This document shows, piece by piece, positions 1 to 7,923 of a stretch of 60,223 bases of DNA. The stretch's first letter is position 1. Each line of letters starts with the position of its first letter. The DNA is taken from positions 1 through 60,223 of the forward strand of contig JAPPHA010000109.1 of NCBI GenBank assembly GCA_028874915.1. Reading direction: 5' to 3'. This stretch comes from Paracoccaceae bacterium (GTDB lineage: Bacteria; Pseudomonadota; Alphaproteobacteria; Rhodobacterales; Rhodobacteraceae). Below the pieces are notes generated by a model. It was not told where the DNA came from and searched no databases. It saw nothing but the letters and a program-made list of their open reading frames with translations. Position numbers and translations under genes: made by a program.

Positions 1-181
1 CCGGCATGATCTCCATTGCGTGGAACGTCATGCCCTTCTCGTCCGCAACCTCGGCAAGGAGCTGTCTCAACCGAACTTCAATCCGGCCGGTAAGCACCTT
101 CCGGCGATACTTCGGACACCAGACCAAATGATACTTGAGCGTGAAGACCGCACCTGGGTTCCTGGCATACCTGTCAGCCAT
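1..181 (-). CDS. tnpA: IS200-like transposase TnpA, N-terminal part (3' end outside window)
   Basis: About 60 residues are present, starting at ATG 181 and reading off the window. The segment KYHLVWCPKYRRKVL near residues 16-30 is the characteristic N-terminal strand of IS200/IS605 Y1 transposases, which cut and rejoin single-stranded DNA with one catalytic tyrosine. The HUH motif and the tyrosine lie further downstream and are not in the window, so activity cannot be judged. The first 15 residues are identical to those encoded at 60178-60223. Confidence 0.85.
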   Translation of the reverse strand, partial: MADRYARNPGAVFTLKYHLVWCPKYRRKVLTGRIEVRLRQLLAEVADEKGMTFHAMEIMP

Positions 182-234
182 GAGGAAGATATACAAGCAG
201 CAGATAACTATTGCAACAAGGAACGCGCATTCAC

Positions 235-254
235 CTGTCGCCTGAACGCGACAG
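235..254 (-). other. Subterminal hairpin of the IS left end
   Basis: CTGTCGC, a six-base loop and GCGACAG form a perfect 7-bp stem about 54 bp upstream of the transposase start. In IS200/IS605 elements such hairpins are recognised by TnpA as the end of the element. The identical structure is present at 60105-60124. Confidence 0.7.
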
Positions 255-352
255 TCCCCTGCGCGAGTTTTATGGGATCTGAGGGCGCCCGGTGTTTCCG
301 ACCGGACAAGCGATGGATCGCCATTGGTTCCAGGACCACTTGGCTTTTCTTT

Positions 353-368
353 TCAGATCATGATCTGA
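353..368. other. 16-bp perfect palindrome TCAGATCATGATCTGA
   Basis: A perfect dyad without a loop lies between the IS end and the 3' end of the ABC ATPase gene. It is not followed by a T-run in either direction, so it does not look like an intrinsic terminator. It could be a protein-binding site or chance; the sequence gives no further support. Confidence 0.3.
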
Positions 369-413
369 CGTGTGAATTTCGGTCCACGAACAGTGTGCGA
401 CCAAGTGCAGGTG

Positions 414-1205
414 TCAGATCGTGGCTAACTCCATCTCAAGATCCGCCATTTCCGCGCCGCCGGCCATCAGCCTGCGGATGTCATCGCCGGCAAGGCCTTC
501 CCGGACTCCCGAGCCGATCACTTCGCCGAGAGAGAGGAATGTGAAGCGGTCCGCGACAAGTTTTGAATGAACCTCGTTGTGAGTAATAAAAATGATTGCG
601 ATCGTTCCGAGTGCGCGAACGCGCTTGATCGTCTTGAGCACCTCCATTTGCTGACGTTGCCCAAGTGCCGATGTGGGTTCGTCGAGAATCAGCACTTTTG
701 CGCCAAAGTAGATTGCCCGTGCGATCGCAAGCGTCTGCCGTTGTCCGCCCGACATGGTCCCCACGGCCTGCCCGGGATCCGAGATATCGATTCCGATCTT
801 GATCATCTCGTCGTGGGTAATCCTGTCCATTTCGTCCATTTTCATGATGCCGATTGGCGCGGGCCCAGAATATATTTCTCGACCCATAAAGAAGTTCCGG
901 GTCACGGACATCAATTGGTTGAGCGCAAGATCCTGGTAAACGGTTCCGACACCGGCCCGAGTTGCGTCCCGGGGCGTGCGGAAATTGACGGGGTTGCCTT
1001 CGACATGGATCTGACCTGAAGTCGGCTGGTAAACGCCGGCCAGAATCTTGATCAGTGTGGACTTTCCGGCACCGTTGTCGCCGAGCAGTGCATGCACTTC
1101 ACCGGGATAGACATCCATCGAAACGCCGTTCAACGCGGTAAACGGACCGAACTTCTTGACGATGTTCTCCAATCGGACCAGGGGAGTGCCAGAGGCTGAA
1201 ACCAT
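414..1205 (-). CDS. Sugar ABC transporter ATP-binding protein (single-domain, FrcA-like)
   Basis: This 263-residue protein is the ATPase that powers import through the neighbouring permease. It has one ABC domain: Walker A GDNGAGKS at about residues 42-49, signature SGGQRQ at about 152-157, and Walker B VLILDEPTSAL just after. It belongs to the CUT2 (ribose/fructose/xylose) class, but has a single domain rather than the fused double domain of RbsA, as in FrcA-type systems. It begins one base after the permease stop, with GGAGGA inside the last permease codons as ribosome binding site, so the two are translationally linked. It is last in a minus-strand operon binding protein-permease-ATPase. 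The sugar is not determinable from the sequence. Confidence 0.9.
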   Translation of the reverse strand: MVSASGTPLVRLENIVKKFGPFTALNGVSMDVYPGEVHALLGDNGAGKSTLIKILAGVYQPTSGQIHVEGNPVNFRTPRDATRAGVGTVYQDLALNQLMSVTRNFFMGREIYSGPAPIGIMKMDEMDRITHDEMIKIGIDISDPGQAVGTMSGGQRQTLAIARAIYFGAKVLILDEPTSALGQRQQMEVLKTIKRVRALGTIAIIFITHNEVHSKLVADRFTFLSLGEVIGSGVREGLAGDDIRRLMAGGAEMADLEMELATI

Positions 1206-1206
1206 C

Positions 1207-2334
1207 TCAGATTCCTCCCGTGATGCGTTTTCTGATGTTCTCGTTGCCGAATGCAGCGATCAGCAGCACTGTTCCCAAGAATACCCGGTAGTAGGAACCG
1301 TCGATCCAGGAAATGTAAAAGACGGAGTTCTGCACGAGACCAAATATGACGGCCCCGAATATGACTCCGAGGATCGAACCGAACCCGCCCGTCATGACGG
1401 TTCCCCCGACGACAGCGGCAGCGATGGCCTCGAGTTCCTTGAGGTTTCCTTTCGCCGCATCGGCGGTATTGGTGTCGAACACTTGGCAGGCAGCAAAGAG
1501 CGTTGCGCAGAAGGCCGTAAACATGAACAGGCCGATCTTGACCTGCCGTACCGGGACCCCGTTGGCCCGGGCACTTTCCTTGTTGTCGCCTGTCGCGTAG
1601 ATCCAGTTGCCCAGTTGCGTCCGCGACAGAACGATGTAGGTCACCATGGCGAGAACCATCCACCAGGCGACGCGCGCGTCAAGGCCCGTAACCCATTGTT
1701 CACCCCGGCGATTGACATTCCAGCCGATCTCATAAAACAGCGAGAAAACCCATTTGAAAGCTTCACCCCCAAAGAGATAGGCAAAAAAGTCGTCCTGCTT
1801 GAAATCCGGCAGGCCGGAAATCTGCGTCGAACCCTCGTTGAATTCCCGGAAACAGACCTCCGTCAAACCGCGCAGGATGAACAGGAACGCCAGGGTCACG
1901 ATGAACGACGATAGTCCCGATCGAACGACGATATTGCCGATCAGGCATCCTATTCCGAGAGTCATGATCATCGTGAGAAGAAACGCGGTCAGGGGCGTCG
2001 CCTCGCCAAGACCGAAAGGCAGCCCCCATTTCATCATCATGGCCATCGACATGCCGGCGAATCCGATCATGGATCCGATCGAGAGATCGAATTCGCCCGC
2101 AATCATCAGTAGGCAGGCTCCGATGGCAATGATGCCGAGCTGACCGATGATCGACAGGTTGTTCTTGATTCCCAGTGGGTTGTAGACCACATCACCTGCA
2201 ACGACGGCGAGAAAGACCAGAATGACAACCATTCCCGAGAAGGCACCGATTTCCGGTCGACGGATCAAGCGTCCGAAGCGGCTTTCCTTGGCTCTGCGAT
2301 CCGATTCCGTGCGCTTGGGACTGTTCTGATTCAT
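1207..2334 (-). CDS. Sugar ABC transporter permease (CUT2 class, FrcC/RbsC-like)
   Basis: A 375-residue inner-membrane permease, the usual size for this class. It has many hydrophobic segments, beginning with one at about residues 32-50, and the family-typical region GEFDLSIGSMIGFAG near residues 80-94, followed by the GNIVVRSGLSSFIVTLAF segment. A larger than usual extramembrane loop (roughly residues 165-225) precedes the second half. It is expected to form the homodimeric channel served by the ATPase downstream and the periplasmic binding protein upstream. The start is ATG 2334. Confidence 0.88.
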   Translation of the reverse strand: MNQNSPKRTESDRRAKESRFGRLIRRPEIGAFSGMVVILVFLAVVAGDVVYNPLGIKNNLSIIGQLGIIAIGACLLMIAGEFDLSIGSMIGFAGMSMAMMMKWGLPFGLGEATPLTAFLLTMIMTLGIGCLIGNIVVRSGLSSFIVTLAFLFILRGLTEVCFREFNEGSTQISGLPDFKQDDFFAYLFGGEAFKWVFSLFYEIGWNVNRRGEQWVTGLDARVAWWMVLAMVTYIVLSRTQLGNWIYATGDNKESARANGVPVRQVKIGLFMFTAFCATLFAACQVFDTNTADAAKGNLKELEAIAAAVVGGTVMTGGFGSILGVIFGAVIFGLVQNSVFYISWIDGSYYRVFLGTVLLIAAFGNENIRKRITGGI

Positions 2335-2489
2335 TGCTGACCCTCGGGTACTTGCGGTCGATGGTCGTTCGGCAGAAATCCTGTGGACGGAGGCATCAAC
2401 GCGTAGGATCGGCAGTCAGACCCGGCCGCCTGACGGCATCGTTCCCAGTCCGGTCTGCTCCGGCCGCCGCCCGTCTTCCAACACCTTGT

Positions 2490-2523
2490 GTCCGGCCAGA
2501 TCCGTTTGGCGATCTGGCCGGAC
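2490..2523 (-). terminator. Stem-loop between binding-protein and permease genes
   Basis: GTCCGGCCAGATC, an 8-base loop, and GATCTGGCCGGAC form a perfect 13-bp stem starting 17 bp downstream of the binding-protein stop codon. There is no U-run after it. In ABC operons such stems commonly stabilise the upstream mRNA or attenuate read-through, so that the binding protein is made in excess over the membrane parts. That role is inferred from position. Confidence 0.65.
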
Positions 2524-2540
2524 GACGGGAGATGCGGGCG

Positions 2541-3455
2541 TCAGCGGTTGACGCCGGCCTGTTCTGCTACAGCAGCCGCATTGCCTGCATCGACGAATCC
2601 GGGTCCTGACGGGATGTTCGCGCCCGGAAGCATCCCGGCATTGCTGTTGTAGAGGTGCAGCACGACGACCGGCATGTAACCCTGCAGACGTTGCTGCTGG
2701 TCGATCGAATATTGGACCTTGCCTTCCTTGATCAGGTTGATCACGCCGGGGGTGAGATCAAAGCACGACAGGTGGACGTCAGCGCCCACTTCGTCAACGG
2801 CATCGGCAGCGGCTTCACAAACATGCGGTCCGACAGCCAGAACCGCATCAATGGTTGCGTCTGCCTGGAGCGCAGCAGCGGTACGGGTCTTTATCTGCGC
2901 GACGTCATTCGAAACGTCGAGCATGTTGCCATCCGAAACGCCCATACCGTTGAAATAACCGTTGCAGCGATCAACCAGTGCCGTGTTGAAGGCCTCCTGG
3001 TTCAGGCAAACCGGGTTGGTTGCACCTTCCGCTTTCGCGCGTTCGCCGGCCTTGAGGCCAGCCAGGCTCTCAGGCTGACCGACATGCATGAGTGCGCCGA
3101 CTTCAGCAGAAGATTCCAGCCCCGAGTTGATCGTGATCAAAGGGATTCCCGCGTCGGCGGCGGCGCGAATGGCGTTGCCGAGCGCGGCGGCGTCCGGGAG
3201 CGAGACAATCAGTCCGTCCGGATTGGTCGCGGTCGCGGCTTCGATCAGTTTTGCCATATCGGCCATGTCGCCGCTTGGCGCGAAGTTGTATTCGAGCTCA
3301 ACGCCGAGAGCCGCTGCCGCATCCTTGGCGCCTTTCTCGACAACTGGCCAAAACGGGTCGGTTCCCTGGGTGTGCGTGACCATGACATATCGTTCTGCGT
3401 TCGCTGCTCCTGCCATCAAGACAAGCGCCAATACGCTGGTGACAATTCTCTTCAT
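2541..3455 (-). CDS. Periplasmic sugar-binding protein of the ABC importer
   Basis: A 304-residue periplasmic-binding-protein-like protein (Peripl_BP_4 type, related to ribose/fructose binding proteins). A Sec signal peptide is clear: KR, then hydrophobic LALVLMAG, ending ANA at about residue 20. The mature part begins with the fold-typical strand YVMVTHTQGTDPFWPVVEKG. The open frame extends upstream, but ATG 3455 is chosen because GGGAGG lies just before it and it gives the signal peptide. It is first in the operon with the permease and ATPase. No LacI- or ROK-type regulator or sugar enzyme lies next to it, so the ligand stays unknown. Confidence 0.9.
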   Translation of the reverse strand: MKRIVTSVLALVLMAGAANAERYVMVTHTQGTDPFWPVVEKGAKDAAAALGVELEYNFAPSGDMADMAKLIEAATATNPDGLIVSLPDAAALGNAIRAAADAGIPLITINSGLESSAEVGALMHVGQPESLAGLKAGERAKAEGATNPVCLNQEAFNTALVDRCNGYFNGMGVSDGNMLDVSNDVAQIKTRTAAALQADATIDAVLAVGPHVCEAAADAVDEVGADVHLSCFDLTPGVINLIKEGKVQYSIDQQQRLQGYMPVVVLHLYNSNAGMLPGANIPSGPGFVDAGNAAAVAEQAGVNR

Positions 3456-4254
3456 CCATTTTCCTCCCTTGAGATGGTGTTCATGAATCCGTCGTTTGGT
3501 TTGTGCTCTGACGGTCGTGCAAGACTCCAATTCGCTCCTAGAGATCCGCCAGTTCGCAGGCGTCCCTCGTATCACAGCCGATGTTGGTGCCACCGGTCCC
3601 AGGATCGTTCGGATTGAATAACCCGGCCCTCCCACGTCGCCAAGCGAGGGTGCGTTTTGCATAGAATCAGGATATCTGCAATATAGAGTGATCGGAAGGC
3701 GCGCCTGTGTCCGTGGGTGTCGACCGCACGGGATGACCATCGCCAGAGAATGTCCGCTGATGAGCCTGTCCCTTTCCACCGATGATGACATGCAAGGCAT
3801 TCCGTTGAACGGCCGTGAGATCTTTGCCCGGCTCCGCGCGGCTGGCGAAGCGACTGAATCTTGCGGCTGCTGCCGCGTCGGCGCGGTGTCGCGTCACCGG
3901 GGGATCGTGGTCAATGGCAAGCGCGGCCATCGCCGGCACGGCGACCATTCACTCCAAACCGACAGTCAAGATCGAACCCACGGCCACGCCCGGCGTGCAC
4001 GAGGTCATGCTTATCGAGCCTTTCATTCGTGCGTTCGGGGAGCAGGGCGAACCGCCCATCCTGAACAGCCACGACATGAGACCGGTCTCCAACCTTGTTG
4101 ACCGTTTCCTGTTCTTCCGGTGCGGTCGGGTCGTCGCCAGCCTCGACCGTGATGGATTCGACAACCGGGGATTCCTTGCCCATGTCGCCGGGGCCAGAAC
4201 CCGGCCCAGGCACGACGTCGGCGCGGCCTGATTGCCTGACTTCGGCTCTGATTC
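3456..4254. other. No recognisable gene (about 800 bp)
   Basis: Open frames exist on both strands, but their products are Arg/Ser/Pro-rich, overlap one another and show no family motif. The first part must contain the promoter of the minus-strand ABC operon. I see no tRNA, repeat or IS end here. It may be decayed coding sequence. Confidence 0.5.
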
Positions 4255-4467
4255 ATGTTTGATCTCTCGCATCCGTTCTTTCGGCCACTTTGGTTGCGTG
4301 TCGTCCTTTCAACGGGGCTTTCGGCTTGGGCCCTCGTCGAATTCGCGACAGGAGCGCCCTTCTGGGGCGTCATGGTGGGTGCCATGGCCGTATGGTCAAT
4401 CTGGGGGTTCTTCTTGTCCCGCTCGCCGGCCGAAGCCGAGGAGGGAGACGACGGCGATTCCGACTGA
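4255..4467 (+). CDS. Small membrane protein with acidic tail (intact copy)
   Basis: A 70-residue protein of unknown function. It has the opening FDLSHPFFRPLW, two hydrophobic segments (about residues 15-31 and 35-53) and a strongly acidic C-terminus (EAEEGDDGDSD). I believe short proteins starting this way are found beside glmS in related alphaproteobacteria, but that is recollection and was not checked. It converges on the glmS fragment at 4597-4929. A second, frame-broken copy lacking the first dozen codons lies at 7267-7461. Codons after the start agree between copies, which supports a real gene. Confidence 0.6.
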   Translation: MFDLSHPFFRPLWLRVVLSTGLSAWALVEFATGAPFWGVMVGAMAVWSIWGFFLSRSPAEAEEGDDGDSD

Positions 4468-4929
4468 GCCCGTAAAGTGCCTGTCGAACAACCAGCAAAC
4501 CCCGATGAATCTGAAGGTGATGCAAACGCCGGACCGACCCGGTCTCCGGCTACCCGCCCATGCCGACGCGGGACTCGCCGATTGCGGCGTCCGATCCTAC
4601 TCGACCGTCACTGACTTCGCGAAGTTTCGCGGCTGGTCCACATCCGTTCCCTTGGTCGCGGTCGCGAGATAAGCGAGCAACTGAACCGGGAAGGCGTAGC
4701 GTACGGGCGCCGGTTCCGGGTAGACCTTGGGCAGCACCAGTGATTTCCAGCGGCGCACTCCCGCCCTCTGGGCGCCATTGGCGTCGGTGACGAGAAGAAC
4801 TCTTCCGCCTCGCGCCATGACCTCGTTCATGTTGCTGACGGTCTTCTCGAACAACGGGTCGGAGGGGGCGATGACGATGACCGGAAGTGTTTCGTCGACG
4901 AGGGCAATCGGTCCGTGCTTCAACTCCCC
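4290..4929. repeat. Direct repeat, copy 1 (small-protein gene plus glmS 3' end)
   Basis: This segment matches 7267-7923 in the same orientation along its whole length, with scattered substitutions (roughly one base in ten by eye) and 17 extra bases in copy 2. It begins at TTGGTTGCG and ends at CTTCAACTCCCC; outside these points the flanks differ. The two copies bracket the kbl-SDR operon. Confidence 0.9.
4597..4929 (-). pseudogene. glmS: 3' fragment of glmS (duplicate)
   Basis: This encodes only the last ~110 residues of glucosamine-6-phosphate synthase, from the HGPIALVDE segment of the second SIS domain to the C-terminal KSVTVE. It aligns with residues about 525-634 of the complete GlmS at 7591-9495, with several substitutions (for example PSDPLF versus PTDPLF). 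It lacks the glutaminase domain and most of the isomerase domain, so it cannot be functional alone. Upstream similarity stops abruptly at 4929, marking the duplication breakpoint. The final codons and stop are conserved, so divergence is modest. Confidence 0.92.
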
Positions 4930-5114
4930 TTCGGGAGGGCCGGACCCAGTGCAGGCGCCGGTTGAACGGCGTCGTCCGTCCGATTGATTTCACTTGGCTG
5001 CCCCGAAAGGACCGGGCGCGTGCGGCCCAGTGACGGTACGTCCGGGGCCCACGCGAGTTTCAAAGAAAACGTTTGACATGTGCATGCCGACAAAAGCGGG
5101 CGGCCGCCGATACC

Positions 5115-5882
5115 TCATCCACGTTTGATCACGCCGCTTGACATGAATCCCCCGTCCACCGGGAGGGTCACACCGGTGATATAGCCTGATTGGGGAAGCG
5201 CAAGGTAGACGGCGGCGGCCGCGATCTCTTCCGGGACACCGTAACGGTCCATCGGGATGCCCTGGAGATAGGCGCGGCGGGTTTCCGCGTCATGCATTTT
5301 CTGCACCAGCGCCGTGTCTGTGGCACCCGGCGCAAGCGTGTTGACCGTCACGCCCGACCCGGCCCATTCCAACGCCATGACACGGGTCAACGCAGCAACT
5401 CCGCCCTTGGAAGCGCCGTAAGCAGCGCGACCCGTCCCGCCGCGTTCGCCGGCGGTCGAGGACATCGAGACGATCCGGCCATATCCCGCCTCAACCATGA
5501 CCGCCCCCACTGCCCGCATGATCAGGAAGCTGCCGGTGAGATTGATGGCAATGATGCGGTTCCAATCCTCAATGTCCGTATCAAGCGCTGGCCGTTCCAT
5601 GCCGATACCGGCGAAATGCATAAGAATTTCCACCGATCCGAACTGGCCGGCCGCTGCCGTCACCAAGGCGCTCGCATCGCTAGGCTCAGACACGTCTGTC
5701 CTGACGAAGAGCGAACCGCTTCCGTCCTTCGCCAGGCCGTCCGCGACCCGGTGTCCCGCCTTCTCGTCGCAATCGGCGATGATCACGTTGGCACCCATCC
5801 CGGCGAGCATCCGCGCGGTTGCGAGCCCGATGCCGCTTGCGCCGCCGGTGACGATGGCGGTCTGTCCGTCTAGTGTGAACAT
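5115..5882 (-). CDS. Short-chain dehydrogenase/reductase (FabG-like)
   Basis: A 255-residue NAD(P)-dependent oxidoreductase of the classical SDR family. Visible features are the cofactor motif TGGASGIG (about residues 12-19), NLTG, the catalytic Ser near 142, and the YGASK motif with Tyr155 and Lys159; the C-terminus is the usual PVDGG. An acidic residue after the second strand (IIADCDE) suggests NAD preference. It lies 30 bp downstream of kbl and is probably co-transcribed. Kbl usually pairs with zinc-dependent threonine dehydrogenase (Tdh); this SDR may take that place, or act on another beta-hydroxy substrate. The substrate is not shown by the sequence. Confidence 0.88.
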   Translation of the reverse strand: MFTLDGQTAIVTGGASGIGLATARMLAGMGANVIIADCDEKAGHRVADGLAKDGSGSLFVRTDVSEPSDASALVTAAAGQFGSVEILMHFAGIGMERPALDTDIEDWNRIIAINLTGSFLIMRAVGAVMVEAGYGRIVSMSSTAGERGGTGRAAYGASKGGVAALTRVMALEWAGSGVTVNTLAPGATDTALVQKMHDAETRRAYLQGIPMDRYGVPEEIAAAAVYLALPQSGYITGVTLPVDGGFMSSGVIKRG

Positions 5883-5912
5883 CGGGTTGCGTCTCCTTGC
5901 ATGTCCGGCGAA

Positions 5913-7103
5913 TTACGTGATCGCCTCCAGGCCACGCCCGACCTCGGCAAAGGTGGCGATCGCACGGTCCAGGTCCGCGATGTCGTGGGCGGCCGACATC
6001 TGGGCGCGGATCCGGTCCTGGCCGCGCGGCACGACCGGGAACGAGAAAGCAGCCACCAGCACGCCCTTCCTGCGGGCCCTGTCGGCGAATTCCTGTGCAA
6101 GCCAGGGATCGCGCAGCATAATCGGTACGATCGGATGCCCGCCGGGGAGCAGTTCGAACCCGAGCGCCACCATCTCCTTGCGGAAGTGTCCCGCGTTGCG
6201 CCACAGCCGGTCACGAAGCTTGGTCGAGTCCGTCAGAATCTCAAGTGCACACAGGCTGGTTTCGGCGATGACTGGAGCCAGCGTGTTGGAGAAAAGGTAA
6301 GGGCGTGCCTGCTGTCGCAGCCATTCGACGATTTCCGACCGGGCCGAGACGTACCCGCCGGCCGCGCCGCCGAGTGCCTTGCCCAACGTTCCGGTCAGGA
6401 TGTCCACGCGGCCGGAGACGCCGCAGAGTTCAGGCGTCCCCCGACCCGATCCGCCGACGATGCCGACAGCGTGGCTGTCATCGACCATCACTATCGCGTC
6501 GTACTCTTCGGCAAGATCGCAGATTGACCTGAGATCGGCAAAGGTGCCGTCCATGGAAAACACGCCGTCGGTGGCGATCATGCGATACCGTGCATCCCGG
6601 GCTTCTACCAGCCTGGCCTCCAGTTCGGACATGTCGTTGTTGGCGTAGCGCAACCGTCGTGCCTTGCAGAGCCGGATCCCGTCAATGATCGAGGCATGGT
6701 TCAGCGCATCGGAGATGATGGCATCCTCCGCACCAAGAAGGGCCTCGAACAACCCCGCGTTCGCATCGAAGCAACTCGGGAACAAGATGGTGTCTTCCAT
6801 GCCCAGGAACTCGCTCAGGCATCCTTCGAGCTGCTTGTGAGGAAGCTGGGTGCCACAAATGAACCTGACCGAGGACATGCCAAATCCGTAGGTGCCCAGC
6901 GCAGCCCGGGCCGCTTCGACCAGTCGCGGATGGTTTGCGAGTCCCAGGTAGTTGTTTGCACAGAGATTGATGCAGGCAGTCCCGTCCGAAAGGATGATCT
7001 CGCCCTGCTGCGGAGAGGCGATGACCTGCTCGCGCTTGAAAAGACCACTCGACTTCAGGTCCTCAATCCGCGCCGCAAGATTGCCGACAAATTCATGCGT
7101 CAT
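5913..7103 (-). CDS. kbl: 2-amino-3-ketobutyrate CoA ligase (glycine C-acetyltransferase)
   Basis: A 396-residue PLP enzyme of the alpha-oxoamine synthase family, close to the 398 residues of E. coli Kbl. It cleaves 2-amino-3-oxobutyrate with CoA to glycine and acetyl-CoA, the second step of threonine breakdown. Visible motifs are [13 protein letters not shown] (about 47-59), [11 protein letters not shown] (about 76-86), DDSHAVG and the PLP lysine in TLGKALGG (Lys242). The open frame extends 30 codons further, but ATG 7103 is preceded by a strong GGAGGAGG site. It is first in a kbl-SDR operon that lies wholly between two direct repeats. 8-Amino-7-oxononanoate synthase is the main alternative, but the motifs fit Kbl better. 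Confidence 0.9.
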   Translation of the reverse strand: MTHEFVGNLAARIEDLKSSGLFKREQVIASPQQGEIILSDGTACINLCANNYLGLANHPRLVEAARAALGTYGFGMSSVRFICGTQLPHKQLEGCLSEFLGMEDTILFPSCFDANAGLFEALLGAEDAIISDALNHASIIDGIRLCKARRLRYANNDMSELEARLVEARDARYRMIATDGVFSMDGTFADLRSICDLAEEYDAIVMVDDSHAVGIVGGSGRGTPELCGVSGRVDILTGTLGKALGGAAGGYVSARSEIVEWLRQQARPYLFSNTLAPVIAETSLCALEILTDSTKLRDRLWRNAGHFRKEMVALGFELLPGGHPIVPIMLRDPWLAQEFADRARRKGVLVAAFSFPVVPRGQDRIRAQMSAAHDIADLDRAIATFAEVGRGLEAIT

Positions 7104-7266
7104 TTGTCCTCCTCCGGCATTTGGGGTGCGGCTGGAGGGAAGGGCGGGGCCGGAACACTGGCGCCGAAGGCTGGATCCCGGACGTCCGTCCAATATGGCC
7201 AGTCCGGTTCATTCCCAACATTGCGGCATTTGGTGCGACTTGCAAGAATCTTCGTCAAAAGACCGG

Positions 7267-7461
7267 TTGGTTGCGCATCGTCCTTTCATCCGGGCTTTCG
7301 GTTTGGGCCCTCGTCGAATTCGCGACGGGAGCGCCCTTCTGGAGCGCCCTTCTGGGGCGTCATGGTCGGTGCCATGGCCGCATGGTCGATCGATCCGGGG
7401 GTTCTTCGTGGCCCGTCTGCCGGCCGAGGCCGAGGAGGGAGACGACGGCGATTCCGACTGA
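7267..7461 (+). pseudogene. Degenerate copy of the small acidic-tailed membrane protein
   Basis: This copy corresponds to 4290-4467. It lacks the first ~12 codons (no FDLSHPFFRPLW), has a 13-bp tandem duplication of AGCGCCCTTCTGG near 7330-7357 and a 4-bp CGAT insertion near 7390. These shift the frame, so only ALVEFATGAPFW and the acidic tail remain recognisable, in different frames. It is convergent with the intact glmS. Confidence 0.85.
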
Positions 7462-7923
7462 GCCCGTAGAGTGCCTGCCGTACAACCAGCAAACCCCGAT
7501 GAATCTGAGGGTGACGCAAACGCCGGACCGACTCGGTCTCCGTCCACCCACCCATGCCGACGCAAGACTCGCCGATTGCGAACTCCGATCCTACTCGACC
7601 GTCACTGACTTCGCGAGGTTTCGCGGCTGGTCCACATCCGTTCCCTTGGTTGCGGCCGCGAGATAGGCGAGCAGCTGAACCGGGATGGCGTAGAGAATGG
7701 GCGCCAGTTCCGGATGGACCTTGGGCAGCACCAGGGACTTCCAGCATCGCTCACCCGCCTTTCGGGCGCCGTCGGCGTCGGTGATGAGAAGAACTCTTCC
7801 GCCTCGCGCCATGACCTCATTCATGTTGCTGACGGTCTTCTCGAACAACGGGTCGGTGGGGGCGATGACGATGACGGGAAGTGTTTCGTCGACGAGGGCG
7901 ATCGGTCCGTGCTTCAACTCCCC
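7267..7923. repeat. Direct repeat, copy 2
   Basis: This is the partner of 4290-4929 in direct orientation. The 657 versus 640 bp length difference equals the 13-bp and 4-bp insertions in the small-protein part. Here glmS continues intact beyond the repeat, whereas the small gene is broken; in copy 1 the reverse is true. Confidence 0.9.

Larger units (their letters stand above)
1..275 (-). mobile_element. IS200/IS605-family element, left end, partial
   Basis: This is the outer end of an insertion sequence that runs off the left edge of the window. It consists of a roughly 94-bp non-coding end with a stem-loop, followed on the minus strand by the start of a transposase gene. The same sequence, with a few substitutions, occurs in the opposite orientation at 60084-60223, and that comparison sets the inner boundary near base 275 (shared sequence begins at CCATAAAACTC on the minus strand). 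There are no terminal inverted repeats of the DDE type, as expected for single-strand HUH elements. The exact cleavage base and target tetranucleotide cannot be fixed from the two junctions seen here. Confidence 0.85.

Noticed and set aside
2655-3617. 320-codon open frame on the plus strand
   Set aside because: It overlaps the periplasmic binding-protein gene, which has a signal peptide, ribosome binding site and operon partners.
3688-4231. Coding frames on both strands upstream of the ABC operon
   Set aside because: They overlap one another, lack ribosome binding sites and show no recognisable motif.
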